This document shows, piece after piece, positions 1 to 26,400 of a DNA stretch of 64,000 nucleotides. Each line of letters opens with the position of its first letter. Positions within the stretch are counted from its first letter, which is position 1. The notes beneath the pieces are model-generated. The model searched no databases and was not told the DNA's origin. It was given only the letters and a program-made list of their open reading frames with translations. Both the position numbers and the translations under genes were made by a program. The DNA lies in contig JAWNZC010000314.1 of assembly GCA_035771165.1 (NCBI GenBank), positions 6,340,001 to 6,404,000 of the forward strand, written 5' to 3'. This DNA is from Paragorgia papillata. Taxonomy: Eukaryota; Cnidaria; Anthozoa; Scleralcyonacea; Coralliidae.

Positions 1-1485
1 AGGATAGGCATACATGTATCTGTAACAATCAGACAACTTCTCCCGGTCACCCAGTATGACTGTCACTTCTCACGGCAAGCGAGAATTCTTAAAAATGCCA
101 ATAGAAATACTCTGAAAAATTTAAATAAAACATAAACTAAAGAAAAACATCAATAGCACTTCAGCCGAGGCACAGAGCACCTGAATACAGTCTTAATCAT
201 TAGGTACTGTATCAGTAATGCCTGCAATGCTTGACACTATTTGGTCAATGGGTGATAAAATTAAAAAAGTTCTGAGTTGTCAAAATCAAAATGATGCAAT
301 AAGTTACGGTAAGTGGTGATGAAGATCACATGCAGCAATCTCCAGATATATTATCATTATATCTTAAAATCTCCAGATTTATTGTTTGGTAAAGTTGGCA
401 GGTCTGTTGTTGTAGAAGTTGAACTCAATTCAACTCTAGAACAGTCAGTGATCGATTGCATTACAACAATTACAACTCACGTTTCCATTAATAGTGACTG
501 AATTACAACAATTACAACCACATGGAAACCAAGCTTAATGGGAACAGTTTTAGTTTTCTAGTAGTCTTGATGTTTCTTGTGATTAAGTTGAGGGAAGCAT
601 TGAGACTCAAGGGAAAACAAAACTAACTGCTGTAATTTCTTTTTGATCAGAGTGCTTTGTTATACAATTAAACCCCTATTTAGAGGACATCTCTGGGATG
701 GTATACTGGGATGTCCTTATCATTTAAGAGAAGTGTCCATCTAAGAGAGGTGTTTATTTAAAAGGATCAGTCATAACTGTAGTGTTTTATAATGGCCATG
801 ACTACAGACAGGTGTCAACTAAGAGAGGTGTCTGTTAGAAGGGTTTGACTGCAAGAAAGTCTTTTTCATAATACAATTTTTCCATGCACTGTCATGGATT
901 TGTTTGTTTTTATCATGAATCATCAATTAAAATAGTATAGTATAGTGGAACCCGGCTTATTAACAGACACCCCTTTTAAGCAGAAACCTCTTAAGTGGAT
1001 GCCTAGGTGAGGTCCCAGCCATTTATTTAAAGTGCATGTTGAAAGCTGTTCACCACATGTGTACCCCCTAGACTGTGTAACCCTTTTTAAGCGGACCTCT
1101 TAAGCAGACATCTCAGTGAGGTCCCAAAGGTGTCTGCTTAATAGAGGGTTCGACTGTAGTAAAAACAAGTTGTAATTGTTAGGGGGCTGCCCCAAAGGAT
1201 GGGGTTATGGGTATTTGACAACCTTTTTTGATCTGTGAGTGGAGAATCTGATCAGGAGAAATCAGTTCAAAGTTTAGATCTTTGAGCCTGCTGTCCCCGT
1301 GTCCTCCTTCAATCCTGCCATTCCCCCTGCCCTTCCTCTGCCTTTTCCCTGCTGTCCTTCTGGTTCTTCTTCCTTCCTCTTCTTGAACATTACCAGTACA
1401 GATGCCTTGATTATACTCTAGTTGCTAATTAAATACATTTACTAAAACTAACTAACTATTTGTTGCTATGGTTTTATAATTTTAG
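1..1485. other. RASSF upstream intron or spacer, no coding exon seen
   Basis: No LIM-type Cys/His exon is visible here, so the rest of the LIM domain must lie before the window. Bases about 660-860 and 945-1160 contain degenerate interspersed repeat copies built on 'aagagaggtgtctgttag' and 'cttaatagagggttcgactg', recognisable as one repeat type with a 'guttering' of alternating rows of the same words. Nothing else is supported. Confidence 0.6.
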
Positions 1486-14952
<13,467 letters not shown>

Positions 14953-16506
14953 GCAGATCTTTTTGCTGATATACCTGGCGTGAAGTGGAGCTGGATTCAA
15001 GATCATGATTGGCTACCAGATGAAAATACCTCGTTGTTGCAGTGGTAACTGCTGCCCAAGAAAGATAATTAATTGTGAAATTTCTTCAACAAAATCGATT
15101 CACTAATTCCTATTGGATTATTTCTTCTCTGATCTGAAGTTTTCTCCAAATGCAAGCCGATGACGGAGTGTAACCAGATGTTTCTTTGTGAGGACTTTGT
15201 CATCTGTTGTTCTTTCGAAGAAATGTATCCTTCCATTCTGAGAAACTGATATCATGATTTCGTTTCAGTGACGTAACGAAGCAGTGACGTAACGAAGCTG
15301 TGACGTAACGAAGCTGTGACGTAACGAGGGAAAGGGACGACCTTTTCTCTTCTGCTTTTAATAGAGAAATATATCATGATTTAGCAAAGTAAAAAGATGC
15401 TAAACTGTCAAGATGGTAAACTGCCAAAAAAACGTTACCAGCAAAATACTCAGCTTTCGAGAGGAGACTTTCATCAGAGTAAAAGGCCTCTGCTTGAAAC
15501 GTCGGTCTTTCGTTACTAAACATGTCGGCAATTTACCATCTTTTAACTTTTCTCGATGTAAAACGCTGCTTACGCAACACCATATCATGATTGTTTCTCT
15601 TCTGTTGGGGTTAATCAAGAGAAGAGTAGAACGGTAAGAGAGAGAATGTATAGTAATGGTCTAGTTTTATTCCAATTCTTCTTAAGTTATTTCCAGTCAA
15701 CTCGATTTTCATAACTGCAACACTATCTTTGGGGCAGAAAGTGAAGTCAGCTATAGACCCTTTTCTTTTCAGTTTTTCTTTTGAATTCTTTTCAATTTCG
15801 TTTATTGTCTTAGCTTTTGTATATTTTCAATAGAATTAAAAAAGCTGAAAATGACGTCAAGTGCGGAAAATGACGTACTCTGCACTTATTACAGTCAAAA
15901 TGGTTGTGTATTTCTGTAGCCGCTACTGAAGTGCGAGGAAAGTCTAGTGATAAAAGTCGACAATTCTTGATGTATATTTGTCTGTTGGTATCGATTTGGG
16001 ATAAACATCTATTGTATTATGATTAAATGCCATTTAAAGCTAAATTATACTATTTTATATGTACAGTTTTCAACAAAAAATTTCTCAGGCTTTGGTAGGG
16101 GCTACAGAAATCTAGTAATACGCAACAAACTACAGAAGAAGAAGTGGGAAGGTATTTCCATTCTGACTGTAAAAACGTCTATAGTCGTCGCTTTCAGTCC
16201 CCCTACAAACTGTTCCCTACGCGGCCAAAAGGTAACTTACAGCGTAGGAGACTGAATCCCACGTGATCTACGAAAAACCTGACTTCACTTTTGAAGCGTG
16301 CTAATGACTGAAGTTAACATTCCAGATCTGAAGAATGAAGTTCACTGGTTACTTTTTGCGTGGATGTCTACCACTGATCTCTATATAACTGGATTGCTCA
16401 TCCTTTATGGTCAGCTGTGAACATTTTGAAGCCACTGGCGGCCATCTTGGTACTCCAAATTCGTCTTCGTTGGCTTCATTTTTGGGGTCGGATGAGCAGT
16501 CCAGTT

Positions 16507-16907
16507 ACTACGTAACGTTTCCGGTTTGAGCGTGGACACGCGTAATTTGACAACACACGTTTCACGCGGGAAACTAACATGTTGCTAAGCGGAAACTGCG
16601 AAGTTACTAAGGCCAAACGGCATTGTTTCTTCGCGAAAACATCGCGTTGTGGGGTTTGTCAGCGAAATGGCCGATCGGAAAAGAACTGTAGAGTTCTTAG
16701 CTTCACTTGACGAAGATTTAATTGTGTATAAAGATGAGTTATAAACATGACAACATTTGCTTTGAAAATTTGGCGCTCATTTCAAATTAAAACAATACCG
16801 TTTGGCCTTAGTAACGTTACAGTTTCCGCTTAGCAACATGTTAGTTTCCCGCGTGAAACGTGTGCCGTCAAATTACGTGTGTCCACGCTCAAACCGAAAC
16901 CGTAGTA
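16507..16907. mobile_element. Inverted-repeat element with small conserved frame, copy 1
   Basis: Terminal repeats of about 100 bp (ggtttgagcgtggacacgcg, gtttcacgcgggaaactaac, atgttgctaagcggaaactg) face each other. Between them a 25-codon frame at 16667-16744 reads [20 protein letters not shown] and on to a stop. A second copy at 48363-48717 carries nearly the same frame in the opposite genomic direction. It looks like a deletion derivative retaining the 5' coding end of an autonomous parent. Confidence 0.7.
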
Positions 16908-16944
16908 TGTAGACATCAGTGAGGACGTGAGGTCTACACATTCT

Positions 16945-17392
16945 TCTCGCGAAAGCAAAATGAGTTTGTCTTATTTGAAAGAACACTTCAAATGACAGAG
17001 TAACATATTTTGCAGTTTTTCGTTTCCTTGTTTTGTTCTTGAGATATTTCAGTTTGTTTGATATGCAAATTAAACATTTTGACGTCACATGTGCATAATG
17101 AGTTTTCTATTTTCAAACCAAATTAATTCGAAGGAAGCATGTGGGTGAGTTTCACCCAGAACATCAAACATGTAGATTTTCATGTGATTATTATATTTCA
17201 TAATGGCAAAGATATAACTTTTTTCGATAACTCATTATGCACGTATGACGTCAGAATGTTTAATTTGCATATCAAACAAACTGAAATATCTCCAGAACGA
17301 AGCAAGGAAACGAAAAACTGCAAAATATGTTACTTTGTCATTTTAAGTGTTCTTTCAAATAAGACGAACTTAATTTTTGTTTCATAGGCACT
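16945..17392. mobile_element. TTAA-type palindromic element, AGTG-end, left end decayed
   Basis: Same family as 4981-5453. The right end ...ggcact is followed by TTAA (17393-17396). The left TTAA and terminal bases are not recognisable next to the neighbouring element. Confidence 0.6.
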
Positions 17393-17614
17393 TTAAAGTT
17401 GTATCGTTGTGAGTACATTTTATAGAATTGGATTGGATTCAAGAGGAATTAGGATAGAACCATGCATTCTTTCTCTTATCTTTATTTATGTTTTTTTAAT
17501 ATATAAAACTTGTTTTAAGAAACAAGATATTGTTGTGTTTAGTTCTTGATTGTTTTTCTCGGAGAAGTGTGGACTCCTGGATTCGTTTATGTTGTTCTGT
17601 TCATGGAAAACACG

Positions 17615-17905
17615 AGACTCTTTGCAATTTTACTGTCGTGGCGATAGAATCGTTCCTAAAATATTGTTGCAATATATTCCTCAAGTTGAACAATTCATTT
17701 GATAAAATTCCTGTTTTGAATTCTGTTTTTTGATTGGTGTTTGGCAAATAATCCTTTTTCTAATTGGTTGTTTAAAAACCAGAAACCAATCAAATTCAAA
17801 ACAGGAAGTTAGCAATAATTTTAATCAAATGAATTGAACTTGAGGAATATATTGCAACGATATTTTAGAAACGCTTCTATTGCCACAACAGTAAGCAAAG
17901 AATGA
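17615..17905. repeat. Long inverted repeat, about 290 bp
   Basis: Words gttgcaatatattcctcaag, caattcatttgat and cctgttttgaatt on the left recur as complements on the right, centred near 17755. No coding signal. Confidence 0.65.
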
Positions 17906-19451
17906 AATTTAAATAAGGACATTTTTATTATAAACTACACATGACTCGTGTTGTGTTGATGTTGTCAATGGCTGGTCCATTTAAGACATTAATAATTACT
18001 AGGAAATATTTGAATATAGTATCGTTATGATATAATAACTTCATTAATATTATTAATAAAAATAATAACAGTAGAGATATTCTACATAATATTGCAAAAT
18101 TGCATTCATCGTTAATGTTATTCACAAATGTCGCGAGTGGACTATTATGTGTCAAGTCAAATCGTGAAGCAGTGCTGTTTTTCAGGGGCAGTGCTATTTT
18201 TGTCCCCCTGACAAAAATTACGGTGGGGAACGCCGTTCCCCTTACAAAAATTTAACGTAGTGGAACACCGTTCAATACCGCACTATTTTTGCTTTGAGTC
18301 AATGAGTGTACTCGTTTTCAACCAAGTTAGCCAACCAGCTAGCCTGAGCCAGGCTTTTAGTAGTCTTTTAACACACCCATTAACTTCCACGACAGGAGCC
18401 ACGCCCATTTAATTTTACGACTAGTGGCCACGCCCATTTGACTTTAGTGAGCGTTCCCCCACTTCTAAAATTTGGAAAACATCACTGTCGTGTAGTGAAT
18501 AAGGCTTTGAGTGCTACAACTACCAAAATGCTTTGTTAGTATATCCTCTATTTATTACCAAATGGTCTATAAATTAGCTCATAATGGTCTATATATTAGC
18601 TCAGTGTGGCCAACTCTGACGCTTGTGATAATCTTCTCTGACTCTGCTTTTCATGGTGGTGGCACAATGGCACATGCGCCCCCTTAGGATGCCGTTACTG
18701 CACCCCTTTCCCGTTGTATAATATTATATTTGATATGTAGTGCAATTCCTATTTAAAAACCCGATTTTGGATTTATAGTCGTTTTACGTTTTAATCAGCA
18801 TGGTACAGCTAATAGTATATTACGATTAAATAATATTTTAGTACGCTTCACGCAGCTGACATCCTGACACGAATTAGTCACCTGGATGACGACATGTCCT
18901 CATGATTTATGCCTTGCATATAAAATGAGTATATTTGAATTTTGTTTGGTATTTTATATCCTTCAAAACTCTTTCACACCCCCTCAAAATGCAGGAAATG
19001 CTATTTCAGAGACTCTAAAATTCAAAATTTTCGGAGAGAGCATGCCCCCGGACCTCTCTAAAAGTTGATCGCGCCTACGGCGCTCCGTGCCCCACACGTA
19101 GCAAGTATTGCCTGTTTTGCCCCATTGTTAAATATTCTGAAAGAAACCCAACGGCGCCCCTCTCCCTAATGGCACCGCCCCTAATACGAAGCCAGTCCGA
19201 CTCTGGTGCTTATAGCTCAACGCGCGGAAACATGAAACGGCGAGCTTGATTTGGTCCTGAAATATATTTTACATTGTAACGCTCAAAATTTCCTTTTAAG
19301 AAAAGTCCTACGACATCTGAAGGTGTTTAATTAATCTAGTGAAATGGCAAATCTTTAAATTCTTGCTTTAATACTGAGGTGCCGTGCGAATTGCGGCATC
19401 GCGCGGTAATTATCTTTTTTCTTGCGTCATGTAAATGCGCGCGACCTTCCC

Positions 19452-19460
19452 TATATAAAA
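19452..19460 (+). promoter_or_regulatory. TATA-box-like site upstream of DDX21
   Basis: TATATAAAA in a GC-richer patch (19380-19620, with many CpG) about 950 bases before the DDX21 ATG. It could mark the start of a non-coding first exon, but two small elements (19645-19960, 20008-20242) lie between it and the ATG, and no splice-joined leader is demonstrable. Confidence 0.3.
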
Positions 19461-19644
19461 GCTGAGACGAGAACACGCCTTGCACATAATTTGAACTCGA
19501 AAAGAAGTTCGCGGAACACGCGTGGCGTGTTATCCCCCGCGCTGCGTGTTTTGTCGTTTCAGCTTTTCAATGTGCGCGCACGTTAGCACGTACGCAGAAA
19601 ACGCAACTATTTCAAGTTGCGACAAGCAAGCTCCTGCAACATGT

Positions 19645-19960
19645 CCTCCTACCTAGAATTACCAATAATCAGTAAGTGTGAAACGGCCTTGAATTACCAA
19701 TAATTGGTAATTGTAGGTAATTTTCTGTCCCACATGCGGGATGTTAAACTTGAAAACATAAAGCTAAAAATCCTAGAGGGCCGTTGTGCTCGGGGTATGA
19801 CAGGGTCATTTTTCCGGAGGGTTGTGGTTAGGTTTAGGGTTTCCGGGGGGTCGCTGTGTGGGTTGGGTGGTGGGTTGGGAATTGGTTTTTTAAAATTAAC
19901 GATTATTGGTAATTCTAGGCATTTCACACTTACTGATTATTGGTAATTCTAGGTAGGAGG
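19645..19960. mobile_element. Inverted-repeat element, 'cctcctacctagaattacca' ends
   Basis: Left CCTCCTACCTAGAATTACCA continues with ataatcagtaagtgtgaaa, and the complement is at the right end. About 315 bp with inner copies of the same end word. No coding capacity. Confidence 0.75.
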
Positions 19961-20007
19961 ATATGCTGGTGCGCAACGGGAAATTGATCATGAGGTTTGT
20001 AAATTTT

Positions 20008-20242
20008 AAGCCCGGCATACACTGAAACAAATTCCCGAAACACATTTTCGAAAAAGTTTCCGAAACTTGTTTGAAAAAATAGAACAGTGTTCTAATCAGG
20101 GAAACTTGGTTTCCAAACAAAGTTTCGGAAACTTTACAATATACACTGGAATCGCATATCGAAACTTTTGTTTCTGAAACCGTGTTTTGGTAACTTGTTT
20201 CGGAAATTTTCTCTTGTACATATGCATGTGTTGCCGGGCTTT
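20008..20242. mobile_element. Inverted-repeat element, 'aagcccggc' ends
   Basis: Begins aagcccggcatacactg and ends ttgccgggctt; the interior is dense in gaaac/gtttc words in both directions (hairpin-rich). About 235 bp, just upstream of DDX21. Confidence 0.6.
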
Positions 20243-20320
20243 GGCGGTGCATTATGGGAAATATGTCCCTCGAGAATCCCGCGAGCTTTCTCCCCCAGTC
20301 TTCAGGCCAAACACTCGGTC

Positions 20321-20326
20321 CACGTG
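20321..20326 (+). promoter_or_regulatory. E-box CACGTG near the DDX21 start
   Basis: CACGTG about 90 bases before the ATG. E-boxes of this type are common at ribosome-biogenesis genes (known); the role here is inferred from position only. Confidence 0.25.
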
Positions 20327-20414
20327 TTGATTCATTCTTGTGCAAGAATATTTTTCACTCGCGTACCGTTGTTTTAAATTGTGAAGCTTTTAAAAAACAC
20401 ATTTTACCTTACAA

Positions 20415-23400
20415 ATGAAACTAGAGAAAGAAATTGGTAAAGATAATTGTGTGGGAAAAGAAATGGACAACAGCAGGGTAGGATTTTAGATTAATTTTAT
20501 AGTTACGATCACAAGAAAATGCCTTTACTCTTTAGTACCAAATTAATGAATGGTGGTCAAAATTACTATTTCAATTCTCTGTTCGACAATCGAAATATAG
20601 TTAGGAGTCTAACGTTTCGAGCGAAGGCCTTTGCAGCACGCTACTTTTATTTCACTGTTTCGATTATTTCTCAGTTCAGTTCACGTATTTTACAGTAATT
20701 TCAATTAATAATACCAGTAAAACTAGTCTAGTCTCATTTTATTATTTATTCAATGTAGAAAAATAATGAATCACGTAAACGAAAGTCAAGAGAAGAGAAT
20801 GATGATAGTACTAGTTCAAAGAAAAGAAAAAATGATCAGAAAAAATTAACAGACGAGGATAAATCAACTGAGAAGGTAGGAAATTGGAAAGTTTTTATAC
20901 TGTCAACTCATGGTAATATTTTATTTGGTGACTTGAATTGTTTAAAATAGTAATTGAATTTGTGTTATGGTCAAGATGGTAGAAATCTGTAAAATAATGA
21001 ATATGTTTGGAAGTAAAACTTGTGTTTTAAGTTTTCAAGGATCACATTAGCCTATGAATGTAGATGTATATTTTTGGTTCTCGTAACCCTCTTGTGAAAA
21101 ATGTACCAGTATGAGGATGGAGAGTATGCATCTGCATTCATACCAATCGAAATATAGTAGGGTTTGAGTACTGCCAAAATTATTGAATGTAGTTTTCTAA
21201 CGTTTCCAGTGAAGGCCTTCTCTGATAAACAGCCTTCGCTTGAAATGTTAGAAACTACATTCAATAATTTTGGTAGTACTCAAATCTAGTATTATATTTT
21301 GATTTGTATTTCAATACTGCCTACAGTATGCAGCACACTACTTTTATTTCACTGATGAAAACCTGCTACTGGTAGCCAGTGAGAATGCTTATATGGTATT
21401 CTTAATATATGGTAGTGGAAAGAAATCTACTTTTATCTAGTATACAGCACTCTACTTTAATTTCAAATCGAAATATAGTAAGGTTTGAGTGCAGTACACT
21501 AGTTTTATTTCACTACTTTAATTTCATCTGGTTTTTAGCCAAAGAAAACAGCAGCAGAAAGTGAAGGAAAGTTGTCAAAATTTAGAATTTGCAAGAAGAC
21601 AAGAAAAGGATTAAAAGGTTTTTCCTCCCATATCCCAAATCAATGTTTTCTTTGTTTTTCTTTATTAATTAGATATTTTATTATTAATACATTGTCTTTT
21701 TTATTGTTAACAGAACGTGGTATCAAATACCTTTTTCCAATTCAAGCCAAAACATTTGACCTTATTTATGAAGGCAATGATGTTATTGGCAAAGCCAGTA
21801 AGTGCAGTATATCTTAATTGGTTACATATACTGCAGTGTGATTCACCACCTGTGCTGTCACTCACCATATTTATAAAGACGGCTGGTAATATATCATATA
21901 TATATATATATATTCTTTTATAAGCATTTCTACCCTTTTTGAAAACGTCAGTCAAACTTATGGTCCACAGATCTAGGGGGGTGCGGGGGCATGCCCCCCT
22001 GGAAATTTTTTGAAATTGGGGTCTCTAAAATGGCATTTCCCGCGATCTGACAGCACATTCGAGCAAAATTTTGAAACTTTTAAAACATATTTTTAATGGC
22101 ACATTTTATCATTATTGCAAAATATTTTGTCCAAATTGGATGTTTCTTAAACTTTATTGAGAAAATTATACAGAATTATATATTTACAAAGCTAACTATA
22201 ATATTAGTTAGCTAAACGAGACAGGAGCGAACACCCATGCAATTATTCATTGTCTCAAAGATTAATTTAATAAATTATATGTCATCTACCGACAACCTGA
22301 TTACCTGAGATCATATTTCACGAACACGCCGTTAAAATATATCTCATCAAAGCAAGATAGCGAGACTAACAATACTTTGAAAACAGTATTCATTTAAAAA
22401 TCATGAAAAGAAAGATCCAATTTAACGTTGAACTAAACCTGGGCTTAAGGATCAATTGATCCTTTGAGTTTCAAATTCATATAAAAGCTCCCGGCAAGCG
22501 TGAAATATGCTAATGCCGCCTGCTGAATAAATATATGTCTGAACTCTAAACTCAGACTTCACTAGGACGCAAAATGATAAATAATACGATACTGAGACTG
22601 GACAAAACACATATATTCGACACTAGACTGTTTGTAGATTTGAAATGAAAGAAGACGACCTTCACTTACCAGTCTTACTCTTACCTCACAGCAGTGGGGG
22701 AATAAATGACTCCGCGCCAAAATTGAGAAGCTCGAAATGCTTCCAATCGCGTCTATTAAATGTTACTCGGTTGAAACAAATCGATGACTGTTTAAGCAGC
22801 TAAAACTCATTCGAAAACGCTTACAGAACTCATGACTGAAACACAGCTGTGAGAAGTGAGAAGCTTCGATGACGATGAATATAAATCTAATTACGCAGTA
22901 TCTCAGCTGACTCAGCAATCCAATTTTCAGCAAGCCATGGTGCAGATCCAGCAAAACGCTTGAAATCAACGCGAGAGCCAATCAGGTTTGAGGCAAATCC
23001 AGCAAAAAGTGGTTGCCATGGTGCAGATCCAGCAAAACGCTTGAAATCAACGCGAGAGCCAATCAGGTTTGAGGCAAATCCAGCAAAAAAGTGGTTGCCA
23101 TGGTGCAGATCCAGCAAAACTCTCAAAGCAAACGCTGACGACCTGTCATCTCTGCCCGGTGTTTGCTGACTCGCAAACTAAGATAAAACCCAATCTCTGT
23201 GATCACTGAAGGCCAAGCCAAAGCAGTCGCACCATAACATTTTCTAGAAGACTCTTGAGATTAAAATATTGTCTTATTGCGCAATTATTCTTGTGATTTT
23301 TTACGTCAGTCGCGTGACTGGTCTGATGTATGCTAAATCCGCCCCTGCATAAAACAATATAAATTAGAGCCATCTTAAACATTGTATAGCCTGCTGTCAC

Positions 23401-26400
23401 AAAAAAATGCTTACCCCAAACAGTGCTAACCTTTTTATTTCATTTTATTTCATTTTATTTCATTTATTTCATTTTATTTCATTTTTTTTCATTTTTTAGG
23501 AACTGGAACTGGGAAAACAGTGAGTACTTAGAATGTACAATAATTCAAATTAATTGTGATAACCAAACTAAGAACTGTATTGATAATTTTTATCTTGGTC
23601 AATAGATGTTCAAAGATAAGCCGGCTATATATTAATCGAAATATAGTAAGGTTTGAGTACTCAGTACTGCCAAAAATATTGAATGTAGTTTTGAGCGAAG
23701 GCCCTTCATCAGAGAGAACCGTAAAGAGTGTATACAAACAAAGATTTTATATAAGAAACATAATCATGTGACCAAAAATTAGCCAATCAGATAAAAATAA
23801 CAAGTGCTTTCAATTGGCTTACTTTAAATCATTATTTTATTTTTATTTCTAGCTTGCATTTGCACTTCCAGTTATAGAACGACTTCAAAAAGACGATGTT
23901 TACAGCAAGAGAGGTCGAGCTCCAATGGTGAGTAGGGATCTACATTTACTGTTTTGAAAATTAATGATTGTTGTCATAAAAACAATTTTGAAAAGTTATG
24001 GCACAGCTAGAAAGATGTGTGTGGTTACATAGAGAATAGTACATGGATGTGTGAAAATATGAAATTTATTTTGAGTGCTCACCGGGCCAGGAAATCTCAC
24101 TAGTTAGCAAAGTGAATGAGTGAGATTATTCTGTTCAGCAGGAGAAAGAATTTCATATTTCCAAGCATTCGTGTATTGTTCTGTTTATAAAAAATAGTCC
24201 TATTTCCCCACAAAAAAAAACTCTAATGCATTTCATGATAATCAACACATGTAAAATTATTGTGAATAATCACACATGTGAGATTATCGATTTTCTTAGT
24301 GGTGGAAAAATTAATAAACCACTCTATTTAAAATAATAAAATAATGCTTCTTATGTACCATATTTTCTGGGTGATAACCTGCATGGCGTATAACCCGCAG
24401 GATAACCCGCAGCTGCTAATAATAGGTTTGGGCAAGGGAGCACGCCAAACTGACTTGTATTTGTTCGGCATTCCTTCATTTATATTAAGCCATTTTTAAT
24501 AATGCGGTATATTCATTAGCGTATCGCAGGCGCGGGCTACGTGGCCAAAGGAAACCCGAGTGTGTTCCGAAAATGAAATAACCGGGGCCGTAGCCCACGC
24601 CTGCGATACGCTAATGAATATACAGCATTATTCAAAATGGCTGAATATAAATGAAGGAACGGTGAACAAAGAAGAAGAAATACAGGTCAGTCTAGCGTCC
24701 TCCCTTGGTTTGGAACCACAAAATTATAAAAGTAGAATCCTTGGTCTCTGGTGTTCATGATGGCGTCGTCTTAAGAATTCAACAGATTACCCGCACCACC
24801 CTATTACCCGAACTAATTATGTTTCCTAGCAAAATTAAGAGATAACCCGTAGGTTATCGCCTAGAAAATATGGTAGTACTTATGTTAAAGTCTATATAAG
24901 ACTTTTGACACATATATTTCATTGTTTTATAAAGGTTTTAGTGATGGTTCCAACAAGAGAACTTGCTAAACAGGTTTGAAAAACTAAACTGCACTAATCA
25001 CACTAATTACAAAACTATACTCCATTGTAGTGTAGTGTACTCTGTGCTTCACTGTTATACTGTACCCTATTCTATTGGGTTGTATACTGTATTGTATTAT
25101 ATGGCTGGGTTTGAATTCCAGTCCATACGCAAAACAAACACACGCTTATTGGTTCCTGAGAGGTTGGGATTTTACGATATTGACTTCTGGTCTGTGTCCA
25201 GGTCAATACGCTTTCTTCTCGGCCCTGCAAGTTTTGGTGAGAACATTTCTGAGTTGATTTGAATACAAATAAAAGAGAACTGGTTATCTTTATTCAAATA
25301 TTCTGAACAATAAAATGTGCTAGAACATTGCTGTTGGTTTTCTTTAAAGCTGTTTATCTAAAAACACGACAAATAAAGGCCAAACTGGTGTAAACAAGAA
25401 GGCCAAGTAGCGACATGAAAAAGTTAACAAGTAAGGTAAACAGCATACTCCGAAGACAAAAACAACGCTCGAAACTTAAAAATAGAATGAACCAATAGCC
25501 ATATAATAATTCCTTATTAACCTCATTTGCTCGGTCTGTATGGGAAAGTATTTGCCCTTGGTTTTACCACACAAAACCTACAATCTCATGCAAAATAAAA
25601 TGTGCCACCATGATTTTCAAAGGCTTGTCCCCCTTCCCCCCTTCAATGTTGCTATTTGAGCTCGAAATTCAAAGGAAAGCCTCCAACAGTGCAAACCATC
25701 ACTAACCAACATTGGAGAGGGTTCGGGAGCATGGAGTGTCTCGTTTATTTTGCATGTGATTGTGTACAACAGGAACGTTTGGAATGCAGACTTTCGGGGC
25801 TTAATTGCGTCAGACGCGGGTGTAGATTATTACTAATAATACAAGTGAAATATGACGAAATTCATCCAAAAAAATTAGCACACATGTTAGAACAATAACA
25901 CCCATGTATATTATGTTTATTTATGACAGAAAGAAATAATATGTAGCGCAAAAAAAAAAAAAGAATAAATGTACACATTATAAGTAGAAAGCAGTGATAA
26001 TTGAAGTTATTAAATTGGCAAGACCAACATTTGACAGTTCTTATGCAATGCACATAACAAACGGAGTGCACATCAATCTTGTCACAGCAGTATCGATCAG
26101 AGCACAAGACATTGTGTTTGAGAAGGATTCCCCTATATTCTGCACGGCCAACGACCACTTCAGTTTTGTGCGAGGGGGTGAAGTCGACAGTGTTGAAACG
26201 GAGATGATGAGAGTGAGATGGCGTTGTTTTCATTTCTTTTCACAAATCCCGCAAGATGAACAAATCAGTATCTCATCATGTCCACGTTGTTTTGCAGAAT
26301 TTATTCTTCATTGAACTCTGTGCAATAGGCGAGTTTCAGGGTATTGCGCGCGCATCATTTTTCAAAAAACTGGCAAGCTCCACTCAAAGTAAACATACTA

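Larger units (their letters stand above)
14953..19440. other. Intergenic region between RASSF and DDX21
   Basis: No exon recognised. It holds a partial 'ctatagaccc' element (15751-15885), the inverted-repeat element at 16507-16907, a TTAA-type palindrome (about 16945-17392), and a palindrome at about 17615-17905. Bases 18960-19090 are a repeat with 'gagcatgccccc' that recurs near 21965. Three tandem copies of gtgacgtaacgaag lie at 15270-15330. Otherwise unassigned. Confidence 0.6.
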
